Positions 34,523-42,108 of a stretch of 46,128 nt of DNA are shown in pieces. The notes below the pieces were generated by a model. The model did no database searches and was not told the origin of the DNA. It was given only the letters and a program-made list of their open reading frames with translations. Position 1 is the stretch's first letter, and each line of letters starts with the position of its first letter. Source of the stretch: an uncultured Pseudomonadota bacterium (lineage in GTDB: Bacteria > Myxococcota_A > Polyangia > Nannocystales > Nannocystaceae); NCBI GenBank assembly GCA_913061055.1, contig CAJXVA010000015.1, forward strand, positions 1-46,128, in the 5' to 3' direction. The translations under genes and the position numbers were made by a program.

Positions 34523-35386
34523 ATGCGAACACGGAACCTCATTCTCTTGACGCTGGGGCTTGTCGCTTCCTGCAGCCGAGTTGCGACGTACACCGGGTCC
34601 GTATCGATCGAGGGCATCGAGGTGCCCGACCCCAACAAGCTCCACTGGGGGACCGCGGTCAACGAGGACTGGACCGCTCCGCTTGGCGAGGTCACGCCCG
34701 AGGGCGACCGCGCCCGGACGACAGCCTCCGGAGGCCGACTTCAGTACGAGTTCGGAGGCTCCCCCGGGCCCATCGACATTGCGTTCTGGTACGACGCGAA
34801 CGGCAACGGAGCCCTCGATTCTGGAGACAAGACGTTCCGTGTCGCCGAACGTGTTCAGGGGATCGGCAACGACATGTGCCGCAATGAGAAGACGGTCGTT
34901 CCTCACGCGCACCTCTCCGAGACGTTCGCAGCTCCCTCCCCGGCGCCCGCGGTACAGCCCGACACCTCCGACGCGAGCCCGACCGCCGGCCGGCTGCAAC
35001 CCTGCGCGATCGATCTCCACGTGACGGGACAGATCGAAAACCACGGTGGGGCCGAGGTCGACGAACGAGTGACCGGGCTCTCGGTCATGAGCCACGACCA
35101 CCTCGAGAGCCCCAAGACCATGGCCCCGATTCCCCTGCTCAAGAGCACGGTCGTCGAGCTCGATCTCGAAACCAAAGAAGACGCGAAGGGTCGGATCAGC
35201 TTCGAGGGCCCCGAAGGCGAGGTTGTCACCTACACCTTTGGCGGAGACGGACGACCCAGTACGATCGAGATCGATCCCGTCGCAGACCCCCGCGACTTCA
35301 CCTACACCTATGCGTGGGATTGCAGCGGGCGAGCCAAAGCACCGGCCCCCGCGTACCACGACGACATTGCGCTCGACGAGCCGTGA
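34523..35386 (+). CDS. Lipoprotein of unknown function
   Basis: A 287-residue protein from ATG 34523, with AGGG six bases upstream. Signal peptide MRTRNLILLTLGLVASC has lipobox VASC (Cys17). The mature part is acidic; DANGNGALDSGD (about 95-106) is a Ca-loop-like segment of the kind seen in surface proteins. The middle is Pro/Ala/Thr-rich (about 135-160) and the rest beta-rich. No family recognised. Its downstream flank is the left edge of the IS701-family element. Confidence 0.75.
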   Translation: MRTRNLILLTLGLVASCSRVATYTGSVSIEGIEVPDPNKLHWGTAVNEDWTAPLGEVTPEGDRARTTASGGRLQYEFGGSPGPIDIAFWYDANGNGALDSGDKTFRVAERVQGIGNDMCRNEKTVVPHAHLSETFAAPSPAPAVQPDTSDASPTAGRLQPCAIDLHVTGQIENHGGAEVDERVTGLSVMSHDHLESPKTMAPIPLLKSTVVELDLETKEDAKGRISFEGPEGEVVTYTFGGDGRPSTIEIDPVADPRDFTYTYAWDCSGRAKAPAPAYHDDIALDEP

Positions 35387-35395
35387 GCTGGTGGA

Positions 35396-35399
35396 CTAG
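35396..35399. repeat. Target site duplication (CTAG), left
   Basis: CTAG directly abuts the left inverted repeat of the insertion sequence and is repeated at 36773-36776 after the right end. IS701-family elements create 4-bp YTAR-type duplications, so this is the expected target signature. Confidence 0.85.
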
Positions 35400-36772
35400 C
35401 ACTACCTGATCAGCCTCCTCGCGGGGAAGCTGTCGAAGGATCTCCGGCAGGTCGGGCAGTGGCCGACCCAGCGAAGAAGTACCTGGGCGACGGCCCGGCG
35501 GAACTCATTCCAAGTCCACTTCCTCGTCGCCTTCGTCGGGGGAAAAAACCTCCAGCTGGAGGGCGATGAAGGCATGCATGAGGGCGACCATCGATAAGTG
35601 GCGATGTAACCCGCCCCAACTTCGGCCCTCGTATCGGTCGAATCCGAGTTCCTGCTTCATGTCCTGATAGTCGCGTTCGATGTGCCATCGCATCTTCGCG
35701 ACGCGTACCAGCGTCTTGAGCGTGGCGCGCTTTGACATCGAGGCGAGGTAGTATTTGAAATCGCCGTTCTTCTCTCGCTCAACGAGCAACCACTCCTCTT
35801 CGCCCGGTGGAAGCTTCTTTGTTCGTCGCTCGGCGCTTCGAACTCGCAACGCTGCGAATTCGGCTTCCAGCGGGCCCTTTGTTCCGCGCCGCCAGCAGAT
35901 GCTCTTGAACTTGCCGGCCTCGAGCAGCTCGCGCGCGAGAACATCGACAAGCACGGGGTCAGTCCCGTCGACGGCTTCAGCTCGTGTGTTTGGCCGGCCG
36001 GGCCCAACACGTCTAGGGACCTCGACCGTCGTACCAGGTCGCCAAACAGATGTCTGGGAGGAGATGCCGACCACGTATTTGAGCTCGCGGCTTCGGAGTC
36101 CATCCCGAAACTCTCGGGAATCGCCATAGCCGGCGTCAGCCAACACCGGAAGCGTTGGGCCACCGTTCTCGCGAGCAGCGTCGAGGAGTTCCAATGCCAT
36201 GGCCCACTTCTTCTTGAAGACGACGTCTTCGGGAACCTTCGCCTCGGTCCGGCGCTCGGCGACATCCCACGACTGGGGCAGGTAAAGTTGCAAACCCAAG
36301 CAGGCCCCAAACGAATCTGAGATGCCGTGCAGTGACACGATCACTTGGCAATTCCCGACCTTGCCCAGCGTTCCTGAGTACTGTCGTTGGACTCCGACCG
36401 ACCGAGTTCCCTTCTTCGCAACTCCCGTGTCGTCGATGCAGTACGCCTGCATCAGGCCCGACTCGAACACCGTCTCTTGCAACCGAGAGAACACCTCGGT
36501 GTGCTCAAAGCGCCCCATCTGTAACGCTCGCTGAAACCGCTGGCGCCTCGCCTGCACCCCCTCTGGGTTCGTTGCCGCGGCGAGTCCGAGGGCCGTCTTC
36601 GCCTCGACCTCGAAGCCGAGGCCCTGGCAGTACCAACCCAACGCCTCGACCCGCTCCTCGTTCTCCAGCCCCTCAAGGTGACCGGTCAGGAACTCATCAA
36701 GCGTGTCTCGGAGTGCTGCGAACGTCGCCACACTGATCGTAGATCACACCGCGGGGCCCCAATCAAGTAGTG
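35400..36772. mobile_element. IS701-family insertion sequence, complete, 1373 bp
   Basis: Bounded by inverted ends CACTACCTGATC (left) and CACTACTTGATT (complement of the right), matching at 10 of 12 bases, and by CTAG duplications on both sides. It contains one transposase gene on the minus strand. Intact ends, duplication and transposase suggest a recent, potentially mobile copy. It inserted in the CTAG at the outer end of the family 2 palindromic element; removing one CTAG plus the element restores a continuous repeat. Confidence 0.9.
35505..36731 (-). CDS. IS701-family DDE transposase
   Basis: A 408-residue transposase starting with GTG 36731, filling most of the element. DDE candidates: Asp100/101 in YCIDDTGVAKKG, Asp199 in VLADAGYGDS, and Glu352 or Glu361 in WHIERDYQDMKQELGFD. 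The signature RxxIExxYxxxKxExGxDxYEGR of the DDE_5/IS701 group is clear. The protein cuts and joins DNA at the element ends. No frameshift or stop is seen. An Asp/Glu-rich end (EGDEEVDLE) completes it. Confidence 0.93.
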   Translation of the reverse strand: MATFAALRDTLDEFLTGHLEGLENEERVEALGWYCQGLGFEVEAKTALGLAAATNPEGVQARRQRFQRALQMGRFEHTEVFSRLQETVFESGLMQAYCIDDTGVAKKGTRSVGVQRQYSGTLGKVGNCQVIVSLHGISDSFGACLGLQLYLPQSWDVAERRTEAKVPEDVVFKKKWAMALELLDAARENGGPTLPVLADAGYGDSREFRDGLRSRELKYVVGISSQTSVWRPGTTVEVPRRVGPGRPNTRAEAVDGTDPVLVDVLARELLEAGKFKSICWRRGTKGPLEAEFAALRVRSAERRTKKLPPGEEEWLLVEREKNGDFKYYLASMSKRATLKTLVRVAKMRWHIERDYQDMKQELGFDRYEGRSWGGLHRHLSMVALMHAFIALQLEVFSPDEGDEEVDLE

Positions 36773-36936
36773 CTAGGGGCCGTCCCCAATTCGATGAAAC
36801 GGCCACAGCGGCGCCCCCAGAGCCCATGCCGTCGTTCCTCATCGGTTGCTTGTGCCCGACAAACGCCCTCTTCGTGCCTTGGCCTGGACTCTGCTGACAC
36901 CCGTGACCATTCCACCGAATTGGGGACGGCGCCTAG
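36773..36936. repeat. Palindromic repeat element, family 2, interrupted at its edge by the IS
   Basis: The two 21-bp ends (36773-36793 and 36916-36936) are inverted copies matching at 20 of 21 bases, with core GGGGACGGCCCC; similarity continues more weakly inward for about 20 bases. The sequence recalls REP-type palindromes linked with Y1 transposases (RAYT), but no such transposase is here. The right end supplies the TAG stop of the convergent lipoprotein gene; before IS insertion the element lay directly between two convergent genes, as family 1 does at 11889. A bidirectional terminator role is possible. Confidence 0.75.
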
Positions 36937-37361
36937 TTCTCCAGCAGGCGGCCGTGGCGGACGACGCAGGTCGGCTCGCAGTCGGGGCCGTTGGGCTGCA
37001 GCGTTTCGACGGCCCCCAACACGACCTCCGCGGGGCCGGCGATCAGGTTGTCGTCGGTGTCTGTGATCGTGACCGTGACGGTCGAGCGCGCCCCAAAATC
37101 TGAGTCGGTCAACTCGAAGCCGCCGGCGTTGCAGTCGACCTCGGGCGGAAGCTCGGCTGCCGTCTGAGGATCGTTGCAGGCGTACGTCTCGCTTTGGCCG
37201 CTGTTCTGCAGCGTGAGGTTGTACGGCCCGCTGACGAGACCTCCCGGATAGGTCACGACCGCTTCGTTGCTGCAGCCAACCTCTGTGCACGAGGCCCCTG
37301 TGTCGGAGCAGCTGATGCCACCCAGGGCGAGGCATGCGAGGGCGATCCAGGTACGCAACAT
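36933..37361 (-). CDS. Small lipoprotein, Cys-rich
   Basis: A 142-residue protein. ATG 37361 opens signal peptide MLRTWIALACLALGGISC with lipobox ISC (Cys18). The mature part has eight cysteines and a beta-sandwich-like pattern (AVVTYPGGLVSGPYNLTLQ, STVTVTITDTDDNLIAG). No family recognised. The TAG stop lies inside the right end of the family 2 palindrome, so the repeat may have altered the original C-terminus. Confidence 0.75.
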   Translation of the reverse strand: MLRTWIALACLALGGISCSDTGASCTEVGCSNEAVVTYPGGLVSGPYNLTLQNSGQSETYACNDPQTAAELPPEVDCNAGGFELTDSDFGARSTVTVTITDTDDNLIAGPAEVVLGAVETLQPNGPDCEPTCVVRHGRLLEN

Positions 37362-37451
37362 CGCCGCATGCTAGGCGCGAGGGCTCCTCAGGACAAGGCT
37401 GGTGCCATGGGTGCATCGCCGCGCGAGCCGGCGTAGGCTTGAGCTCGGCCC

Positions 37452-37937
37452 ATGCTGCGCCCGTTCCTTCACGTGGTCCGTCCGAGCGACTGGACCGGCA
37501 AGCTCGCCGAAGCGACGATCTTCATCGCGGGCACTCTGGTGTTGTTTCCCGTGCTGCTCGTTCGCCTGCCACCGCGTTGGCTCGAGGTGGTCCACGGCCA
37601 GGGCTGGATTCTTCGGGCGGGGATGTTGATCGTCGGGCTGTGGCTGCTGCAGTGGATGCGCGCATGGTTGCTGGCCAGGCTCCCGCTGGCGCCGTACCTG
37701 GTCTGGAACACGCTCGTCTTCCCCGACCGGGGACAGCAGCGACGCATCAAGGTCGCGGACATCGCCGACCTCTACCTCGAGCTGCGACCCACCGGGCAGA
37801 CGCAGGTCTTCATGGTGCTGGTCCACGACGGGACCCACCACGAGCTGTGTCCCGTGGACTGGCCAGGCGCGGGGGACCTGTTCCGGCTTCTGACGCGCCG
37901 GCTCGAGCGTCGCCAGCGTCGCGACGCGCGCAAGTAG
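37452..37937 (+). CDS. Membrane protein with PH-like C-terminal region
   Basis: A 161-residue protein. Two hydrophobic helices (about 22-38 and 55-77) are followed by a soluble beta-rich region (85-140; YLVWNTLVFPDRGQQRRIKVADIADLYLEL and MVLVHDGTHHELCPV) with the strand pattern of bacterial PH-domain membrane proteins (similar to YdbT/DUF304-type layouts). The C-terminus is basic, RRLERRQRRDARK, likely cytoplasmic. ATG 37452. It is convergent with the NrsF-type gene, nine nt apart. No function known. Confidence 0.65.
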   Translation: MLRPFLHVVRPSDWTGKLAEATIFIAGTLVLFPVLLVRLPPRWLEVVHGQGWILRAGMLIVGLWLLQWMRAWLLARLPLAPYLVWNTLVFPDRGQQRRIKVADIADLYLELRPTGQTQVFMVLVHDGTHHELCPVDWPGAGDLFRLLTRRLERRQRRDARK

Positions 37938-37946
37938 GTCTCCTGC

Positions 37947-38552
37947 TCAGGTGCGGGCGCGCCGGTGGAGTCGACGACCCAACGCGAGCGCCAATGCGGC
38001 GAACGTGAGCGCGGGGAGCAAATGACCCCAGGCGAGGTGGCCGCCGTGGTCGACCGGGCAGATCCAGCTCGTCGTCGCCAGCGCGGCCAGGGTGAGTCCG
38101 GCTGCGACCCAGGTGGTCGATGCGGTGGCGCGACGCTGGGCGAACGCTCCGCTGAGCGCCCCGACCCCCACAAGCCCGGTCCCCAAGGCGACCAGAGCGA
38201 TCCCGCAGGACATGGCCCCCTGCGGCGGGTCGCCTCCCATGGGCCATCCCACAACGGCGGCGAGCGGGATCGCGGTGCCGGCGACCGCAAGCGCGATTCG
38301 AGTGCGGCGGCCTGGAAACCACAGCCCCACGCCCACGGCGGGGAACAGGAGCCCGCAGACAATCCACGAGGCACCCAGCGCGGCCTGGCGCCACATCGGC
38401 ATCTCGATGAAGTCCTGCCGGATGCCAGCCATCGCCAGGAGCGCACAGATGAGCGAAATCGCACCCACGAGTGCCGGCAGAAAGTGTCGGCGCTTTTCTC
38501 GGGTCCCAGCGGAGAGATCGGCCCCGATCGCTTCGAAGACATCGCGTTTCAT
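37947..38552 (-). CDS. NrsF-type (DUF1109) membrane anti-sigma factor
   Basis: A 201-residue protein with about six predicted membrane helices. The C-terminal motif SWICPVDHGGHLAWGHLLPAL matches the conserved Cys-Pro ... His-x-x-W-H/G signature of DUF1109/NrsF proteins, in which paired cysteines take part in sensing. NrsF holds its sigma factor inactive at the membrane and releases it under stress. Its ATG overlaps the sigma stop (ATGA), so the two are translationally coupled. Assignment rests on topology, motif and pairing. Confidence 0.8.
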   Translation of the reverse strand: MKRDVFEAIGADLSAGTREKRRHFLPALVGAISLICALLAMAGIRQDFIEMPMWRQAALGASWIVCGLLFPAVGVGLWFPGRRTRIALAVAGTAIPLAAVVGWPMGGDPPQGAMSCGIALVALGTGLVGVGALSGAFAQRRATASTTWVAAGLTLAALATTSWICPVDHGGHLAWGHLLPALTFAALALALGRRLHRRART

Positions 38553-39196
38553 TCGGCCTTCCCCGTGGCGTCGTCCTGGCCGAGCAGCGGGCGCTTTCTG
38601 GGCTGGAGCAGTCTTGCAAGCGCCTTGTACGCGCGATGCGCACGCACTCGGATCGCGCCCTCTCGAACCTGGAGCCGACTGGCGATGTCGGCCATCGACA
38701 TGCCGCGCAGCTTGTGGAGCTCGACAACCTCGCGCTGCTTCGGCGGCAGCTGGGCGATCGCGGCCCGAACCTCTTCGACGATGAGCGCCTCAGACTCGAC
38801 CTGTTCACCGTGCTCCTGGGCGGTTGGCGTGGGGTCGGCAAGGGCGCCTACGGGGTCGTTGGCGTCGTCTGAGCTGCCGGCTTCACGCTTCTTGGACCGG
38901 TGCCGATCTCGCAGAAAGTCCATCGCGACGTTCCGCGCAATGGCGAAGTACCAGGCTTGAACGGCACCATCGGGGTCCCCACCGGGGACGCGGAACCGAT
39001 CGCGGGCGAGGTGGGCCTTCAACAACGTGAGCTGGAGCAGGTCGTCGCACGCGGGTTCATCGTGCACCAGCTTGAGCAGAAACCCCCGCAAACGGTGCGA
39101 GAGGGCCGTGTGCAGCGCTTCGAACGCCCGCCGATCTCCGTCGACGTAGCGCTCCATGAGGTCATGGAGTCCGGCTTGAGCTCGGGCACGGGCCAC
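38549..39196 (-). CDS. ECF-type RNA polymerase sigma factor paired with NrsF-type anti-sigma
   Basis: A 215-residue ECF sigma factor. Region 2 covers CDDLLQLTLLKAHLARDRFR and AWYFAIARNVAMDFLRD (about 50-96); region 4 is LPPKQREVVELHKLRGMSMADIASRLQVREGAIRVRAHRAYKAL (about 148-191). GTG 39196 is the start, with ATG in frame later (Met14) as alternative. It resembles the SigF-type ECF factors controlled by NrsF. The 215-nt gap to rimP probably holds its promoter, which may be self-activated. Confidence 0.88.
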   Translation of the reverse strand: MARARAQAGLHDLMERYVDGDRRAFEALHTALSHRLRGFLLKLVHDEPACDDLLQLTLLKAHLARDRFRVPGGDPDGAVQAWYFAIARNVAMDFLRDRHRSKKREAGSSDDANDPVGALADPTPTAQEHGEQVESEALIVEEVRAAIAQLPPKQREVVELHKLRGMSMADIASRLQVREGAIRVRAHRAYKALARLLQPRKRPLLGQDDATGKAE

Positions 39197-39267
39197 TGGA
39201 GCGGCAGTCTGCCAGAACCGCAGCGATTGTGGAGGCCTCAGACGGCCTGAACGTTCGCACGCCGCGC

Positions 39268-39296
39268 TTGCAGGGCCCCAAACCTTGTGTTATTCG
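39268..39296 (+). promoter_or_regulatory. Candidate housekeeping promoter of the rimP operon
   Basis: TTGCAG (39268-39273) and TATTCG (39291-39296) are spaced by 17 bases and lie about 116 nt upstream of rimP. The match to the sigma-70 -10 box is only partial. It would start transcription near 39303, giving a leader with the two hairpins downstream. Confidence 0.3.
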
Positions 39297-39311
39297 CTCG
39301 CTCCGCAGCAT

Positions 39312-39334
39312 CTCAAAAGGCAACGCCATTTGAG
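39312..39334 (+). promoter_or_regulatory. Leader hairpin upstream of rimP
   Basis: CTCAAA and TTTGAG form the outer stem, GGC and GCC the inner stem, with an AAC loop. It precedes the terminator-like hairpin by three bases, so alternative folding between them is possible. Confidence 0.45.
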
Positions 39335-39336
39335 AG

Positions 39337-39367
39337 TGGGGCACCCTAGGGTCCCGCTCTTTTTTTT
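39337..39367 (+). terminator. Terminator-like hairpin with T-tract in the rimP leader
   Basis: GGGCACCC pairs with GGGTCCC (one bulged base) and is followed by CGCTC and eight T residues. No plus-strand gene ends here, since the neighbour to the left is transcribed away, so it would act on the rimP transcript itself: an attenuator candidate. The stem is short, and the T-run also begins the AT-poor leader, so a read-through rather than a full stop is likely. Confidence 0.5.
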
Positions 39368-39411
39368 CGCCGCCGCCGACCGCAGACCGCCGCACCCCAC
39401 CAAACTTCCCT

Positions 39412-40089
39412 ATGAGTCCCTCCTCCGAACAGCCTCAAGACAACGCCCCTGGCGCGCCCGACTCTGTCGACGCAGTCGCCGGTGCTGGCGCTGTGGTGGG
39501 TGCTGTTGTGGCTGCTGTCGGCACCGGGACTGAGGCGCCTAGCGCATCGGCCAGGGTCGTCCGCCCCGAGGAACTGCTCGAAGGTTTGCTGTCCCCGGTC
39601 GTTGAATCGATGGGCTACGAACTCGTGCACACCGAGTTCTCTGGCAGCGGCAAACACCGTCGCCTCGCCATCTTCCTCGACCGAGCCGACGGCGGCTTTT
39701 CGCTGGATGACTGCTCCAAGATGGCGCCGATCGTCTCGAGCACGCTCGATGCCGCCGAGGCCGATCCCGACGCCGCCGCGGTCGCTCGCGTGCTCAAGGC
39801 GCCGTACGTGCTGGAGGTGTCCTCCCCGGGCATCGACCGGCCGCTCGCCAAGCTTTCCCACTTTCGCCGCCACATCGGCGGCCTTGCCAAGGTCACCACG
39901 TTTTCTCCGCTGGATGCCGGATCCAAGCAGAAGAACTTCAACGGACGCATTGAGGACGTCCAATCCGCCCCTCATGCCCCCGAAGACGACCGCGCCGGAA
40001 CGGTCACGATCGTCGATCCCGACGGCGGGGCGCATCAGGTCATCGACCTCGACCAGATTCGCAAAGCGCATCTGGTCTACGAAGGTTGA
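39412..40089 (+). CDS. rimP: Ribosome maturation factor RimP
   Basis: A 225-residue protein. The RimP core starts at about residue 50 ([22 protein letters not shown]) and continues with LRIF-type strands, [29 protein letters not shown] and the SH3-like end ([11 protein letters not shown]). RimP helps late assembly of the 30S subunit. The first 48 residues are an unusual Ala/Gly/Val-rich extension absent from E. coli RimP (about 150 residues). No Shine-Dalgarno sequence is visible before ATG 39412, and no better internal start occurs. First gene of the operon. Confidence 0.92.
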   Translation: MSPSSEQPQDNAPGAPDSVDAVAGAGAVVGAVVAAVGTGTEAPSASARVVRPEELLEGLLSPVVESMGYELVHTEFSGSGKHRRLAIFLDRADGGFSLDDCSKMAPIVSSTLDAAEADPDAAAVARVLKAPYVLEVSSPGIDRPLAKLSHFRRHIGGLAKVTTFSPLDAGSKQKNFNGRIEDVQSAPHAPEDDRAGTVTIVDPDGGAHQVIDLDQIRKAHLVYEG

Positions 40090-40186
40090 TCGCACGCATT
40101 CCTTCGAACGCGTCGCCATCAGCATCGAACTTCGAACAGGGTCGAACAGGGTCGGATCATCGGACAGTCGGAAAGGTTCCGCAGCC

Positions 40187-41653
40187 ATGGAAGAAGCAGT
40201 CAACCTCAGCACGGTCATCGACCAGGTTTGCCGCGAGAAGAACATCTCGCGGGCTGTGCTCACCGAAACGGTGGAGCAAGCGGTGCTTGCCGCGGCCAAA
40301 AAGGTCTTCGAAGAGCGCGAGATCGAGGCGACCTTCGACGACGAGACCGGAATGGTGAACCTGTTCCAGGTTCTCTACGTCGTCGACGATGTCACCCAAC
40401 CGCTTCGGGAGCTCACGCTCGCGCAGGCGCAGCGCTCGGGCCTCGAGGCCGAAGAGGGCGACGAACTCCTCTTCCAGATCTTCTACCTGCCCGGCGACAA
40501 GAAGCGCGCTGAGCAGCAGGCCAAAGACTATCCCGAGATCGAGGCGCTTCGCGCCGGTGTCGGTGGTGGCTTCGGTCGCATCGCGGCTCAAACCGCCAAG
40601 CAGGTCATCATCCAGCGCGTCCGCGAGGCGGAGCGCGAGAACCTGTACGACGCGTACAAGGACAAGAAGGGCGAGCTGATGACCGGCATCGTTCGCCGGT
40701 TCGAGCGCGGCTCGATCATCGTCGAGGTCGACAACGGCAAGGCCGAAGCGATCCTCCCGGTGCGCGAGCAAGTGCCTCGGGAGTCCCTGCGCCCCGGCGA
40801 CCGAATCGTCGCCTACGTCAAGGACGTCGACAAGTCGGCCCGCGGCCCACAGATCATCCTCTCGCGAACCCATCGCGGCCTGGTCGAGAAGCTGTTCGAG
40901 CACGAAGTTCCCGAGATCTTCGAGGGCATCGTTCGCATCGAAGCCTGCGCCCGCGAGCCTGGTGCGCGGTCCAAGATCGCCGTCTCCAGCCGCGAGCGCG
41001 ACGTCGACCCGGTTGGCGCCTGCGTCGGTATGCGAGGCTCTCGCGTCCAAGCCGTGGTGCAGGAGCTTCGGGGCGAGAAGATCGACATCGTCCCGTTCAA
41101 CGATGACCCCGCCCGGTTCGTGTGCAACGCGATTCAGCCCGCGCAGGTCTCACGGGTGCTCATCGACGCCGATCGGCACACGATGGAGCTCATCGTTCCC
41201 GACGACAAGCTCAGCCTGGCGATCGGCAAACGCGGCCAGAACGTCCGTCTGGCCTCGCGTCTGACCGGTTGGCGCATCGACATCTTCTCCGAGAGTAAGA
41301 TTCGTCAGCAGGAGGTCCGGAACAAGGCCGAGATGGCCGCGATCCCCGGCGTCGGACACGAGATGTCCGAGATCCTCTTCCACATGGGCTGGCGTAGCCT
41401 TCGTGATCTCGCGGTCGCCGACGCCGACGAGCTGACCCAGGTCGAGGGCCTCGGTGATGTCTCGGCTGCCGAGCAGATCATCGAAGTCGCGAACGACGCG
41501 GCCAGCGGCACGCTCGAACTCAAGGTCGAGTACCCGCCCGAGCCCGACCCCGAGGATCCCAACGACCCCGCGCACCCCGACCATCCGAGTCACGCTGGCG
41601 GAGACCCTGCTGGCGGTGGTGCGCCGCGTCCAACCGTAGGAGGTGGCGATTGA
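40187..41653 (+). CDS. nusA: Transcription termination/antitermination factor NusA
   Basis: A 488-residue NusA. Order: N-terminal polymerase-binding domain (1-130), S1 domain (about 160-235; [15 protein letters not shown]), KH1 and KH2 ([33 protein letters not shown]), then one C-terminal helix-hairpin-helix repeat ([12 protein letters not shown] to [13 protein letters not shown]). The end is a Pro/Asp/Gly-rich tail. NusA controls pausing, termination and antitermination. ATG 40187 has AAAGG about ten bases upstream. The 97 bases before it include a partial tandem repeat (TCGAACAGGG twice near 40133-40150). Confidence 0.96.
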   Translation: MEEAVNLSTVIDQVCREKNISRAVLTETVEQAVLAAAKKVFEEREIEATFDDETGMVNLFQVLYVVDDVTQPLRELTLAQAQRSGLEAEEGDELLFQIFYLPGDKKRAEQQAKDYPEIEALRAGVGGGFGRIAAQTAKQVIIQRVREAERENLYDAYKDKKGELMTGIVRRFERGSIIVEVDNGKAEAILPVREQVPRESLRPGDRIVAYVKDVDKSARGPQIILSRTHRGLVEKLFEHEVPEIFEGIVRIEACAREPGARSKIAVSSRERDVDPVGACVGMRGSRVQAVVQELRGEKIDIVPFNDDPARFVCNAIQPAQVSRVLIDADRHTMELIVPDDKLSLAIGKRGQNVRLASRLTGWRIDIFSESKIRQQEVRNKAEMAAIPGVGHEMSEILFHMGWRSLRDLAVADADELTQVEGLGDVSAAEQIIEVANDAASGTLELKVEYPPEPDPEDPNDPAHPDHPSHAGGDPAGGGAPRPTVGGGD

Positions 41654-42108
41654 CCGTCTCAACGTCTACGGCTGCCCATAAGCCTTCTCGGATGTGTGTC
41701 GCGTGTCGGGTTCGCAAACCCGCCTCCGACCTCCTCCGCTTTCGCCGTCGGTCCGATGGACACATCGTGCCGGCTGTGAATCCCAAGCGTGACAAAGGAC
41801 GCAGTGCCTATCTGTGTCCGTCGCGTTCCTGCTACGAAATCGCTGTCAAACGGCGTGCGTTCGCGCGCGCGCTGACTGGTCCCAATACCTTGTCAGTTGC
41901 GGCTCCTGGCTCGACCCTCTGGGTGGACACCAAGCAAGCCGTGACAGATCAGGTTGAACAACTTCGGCGTACGAGCCCCGCCACGGACACCGCGTCCGCG
42001 TCGCCTCGTCGTCTGAACCATCTCACGCAGTTGCACATCTCGATGTGCAGAGCACGTGAGGCCCACACTGAGGGGGTGCGTCATCATGGCCAAGGTTCGA
42101 GTCTATGA
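41650..42108 (+). CDS. ylxR: YlxR (RnpM/DUF448) RNA-binding protein
   Basis: A 152-residue protein. The YlxR core occupies residues 15-75: [18 protein letters not shown], then [14 protein letters not shown] and KRRAFARAL, with the four Cys of the family. In Firmicutes YlxR/RnpM binds RNA and modulates RNase P; in myxobacteria the role is unproven. The start is TTG 41650: AGGAGG at 41638-41643 lies six bases upstream, and the codon overlaps the nusA stop (TTGA). The C-terminal 70 residues are not conserved in the family and overlap the start of infB by 23 bases. Confidence 0.88.
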   Translation: MTVSTSTAAHKPSRMCVACRVRKPASDLLRFRRRSDGHIVPAVNPKRDKGRSAYLCPSRSCYEIAVKRRAFARALTGPNTLSVAAPGSTLWVDTKQAVTDQVEQLRRTSPATDTASASPRRLNHLTQLHISMCRAREAHTEGVRHHGQGSSL

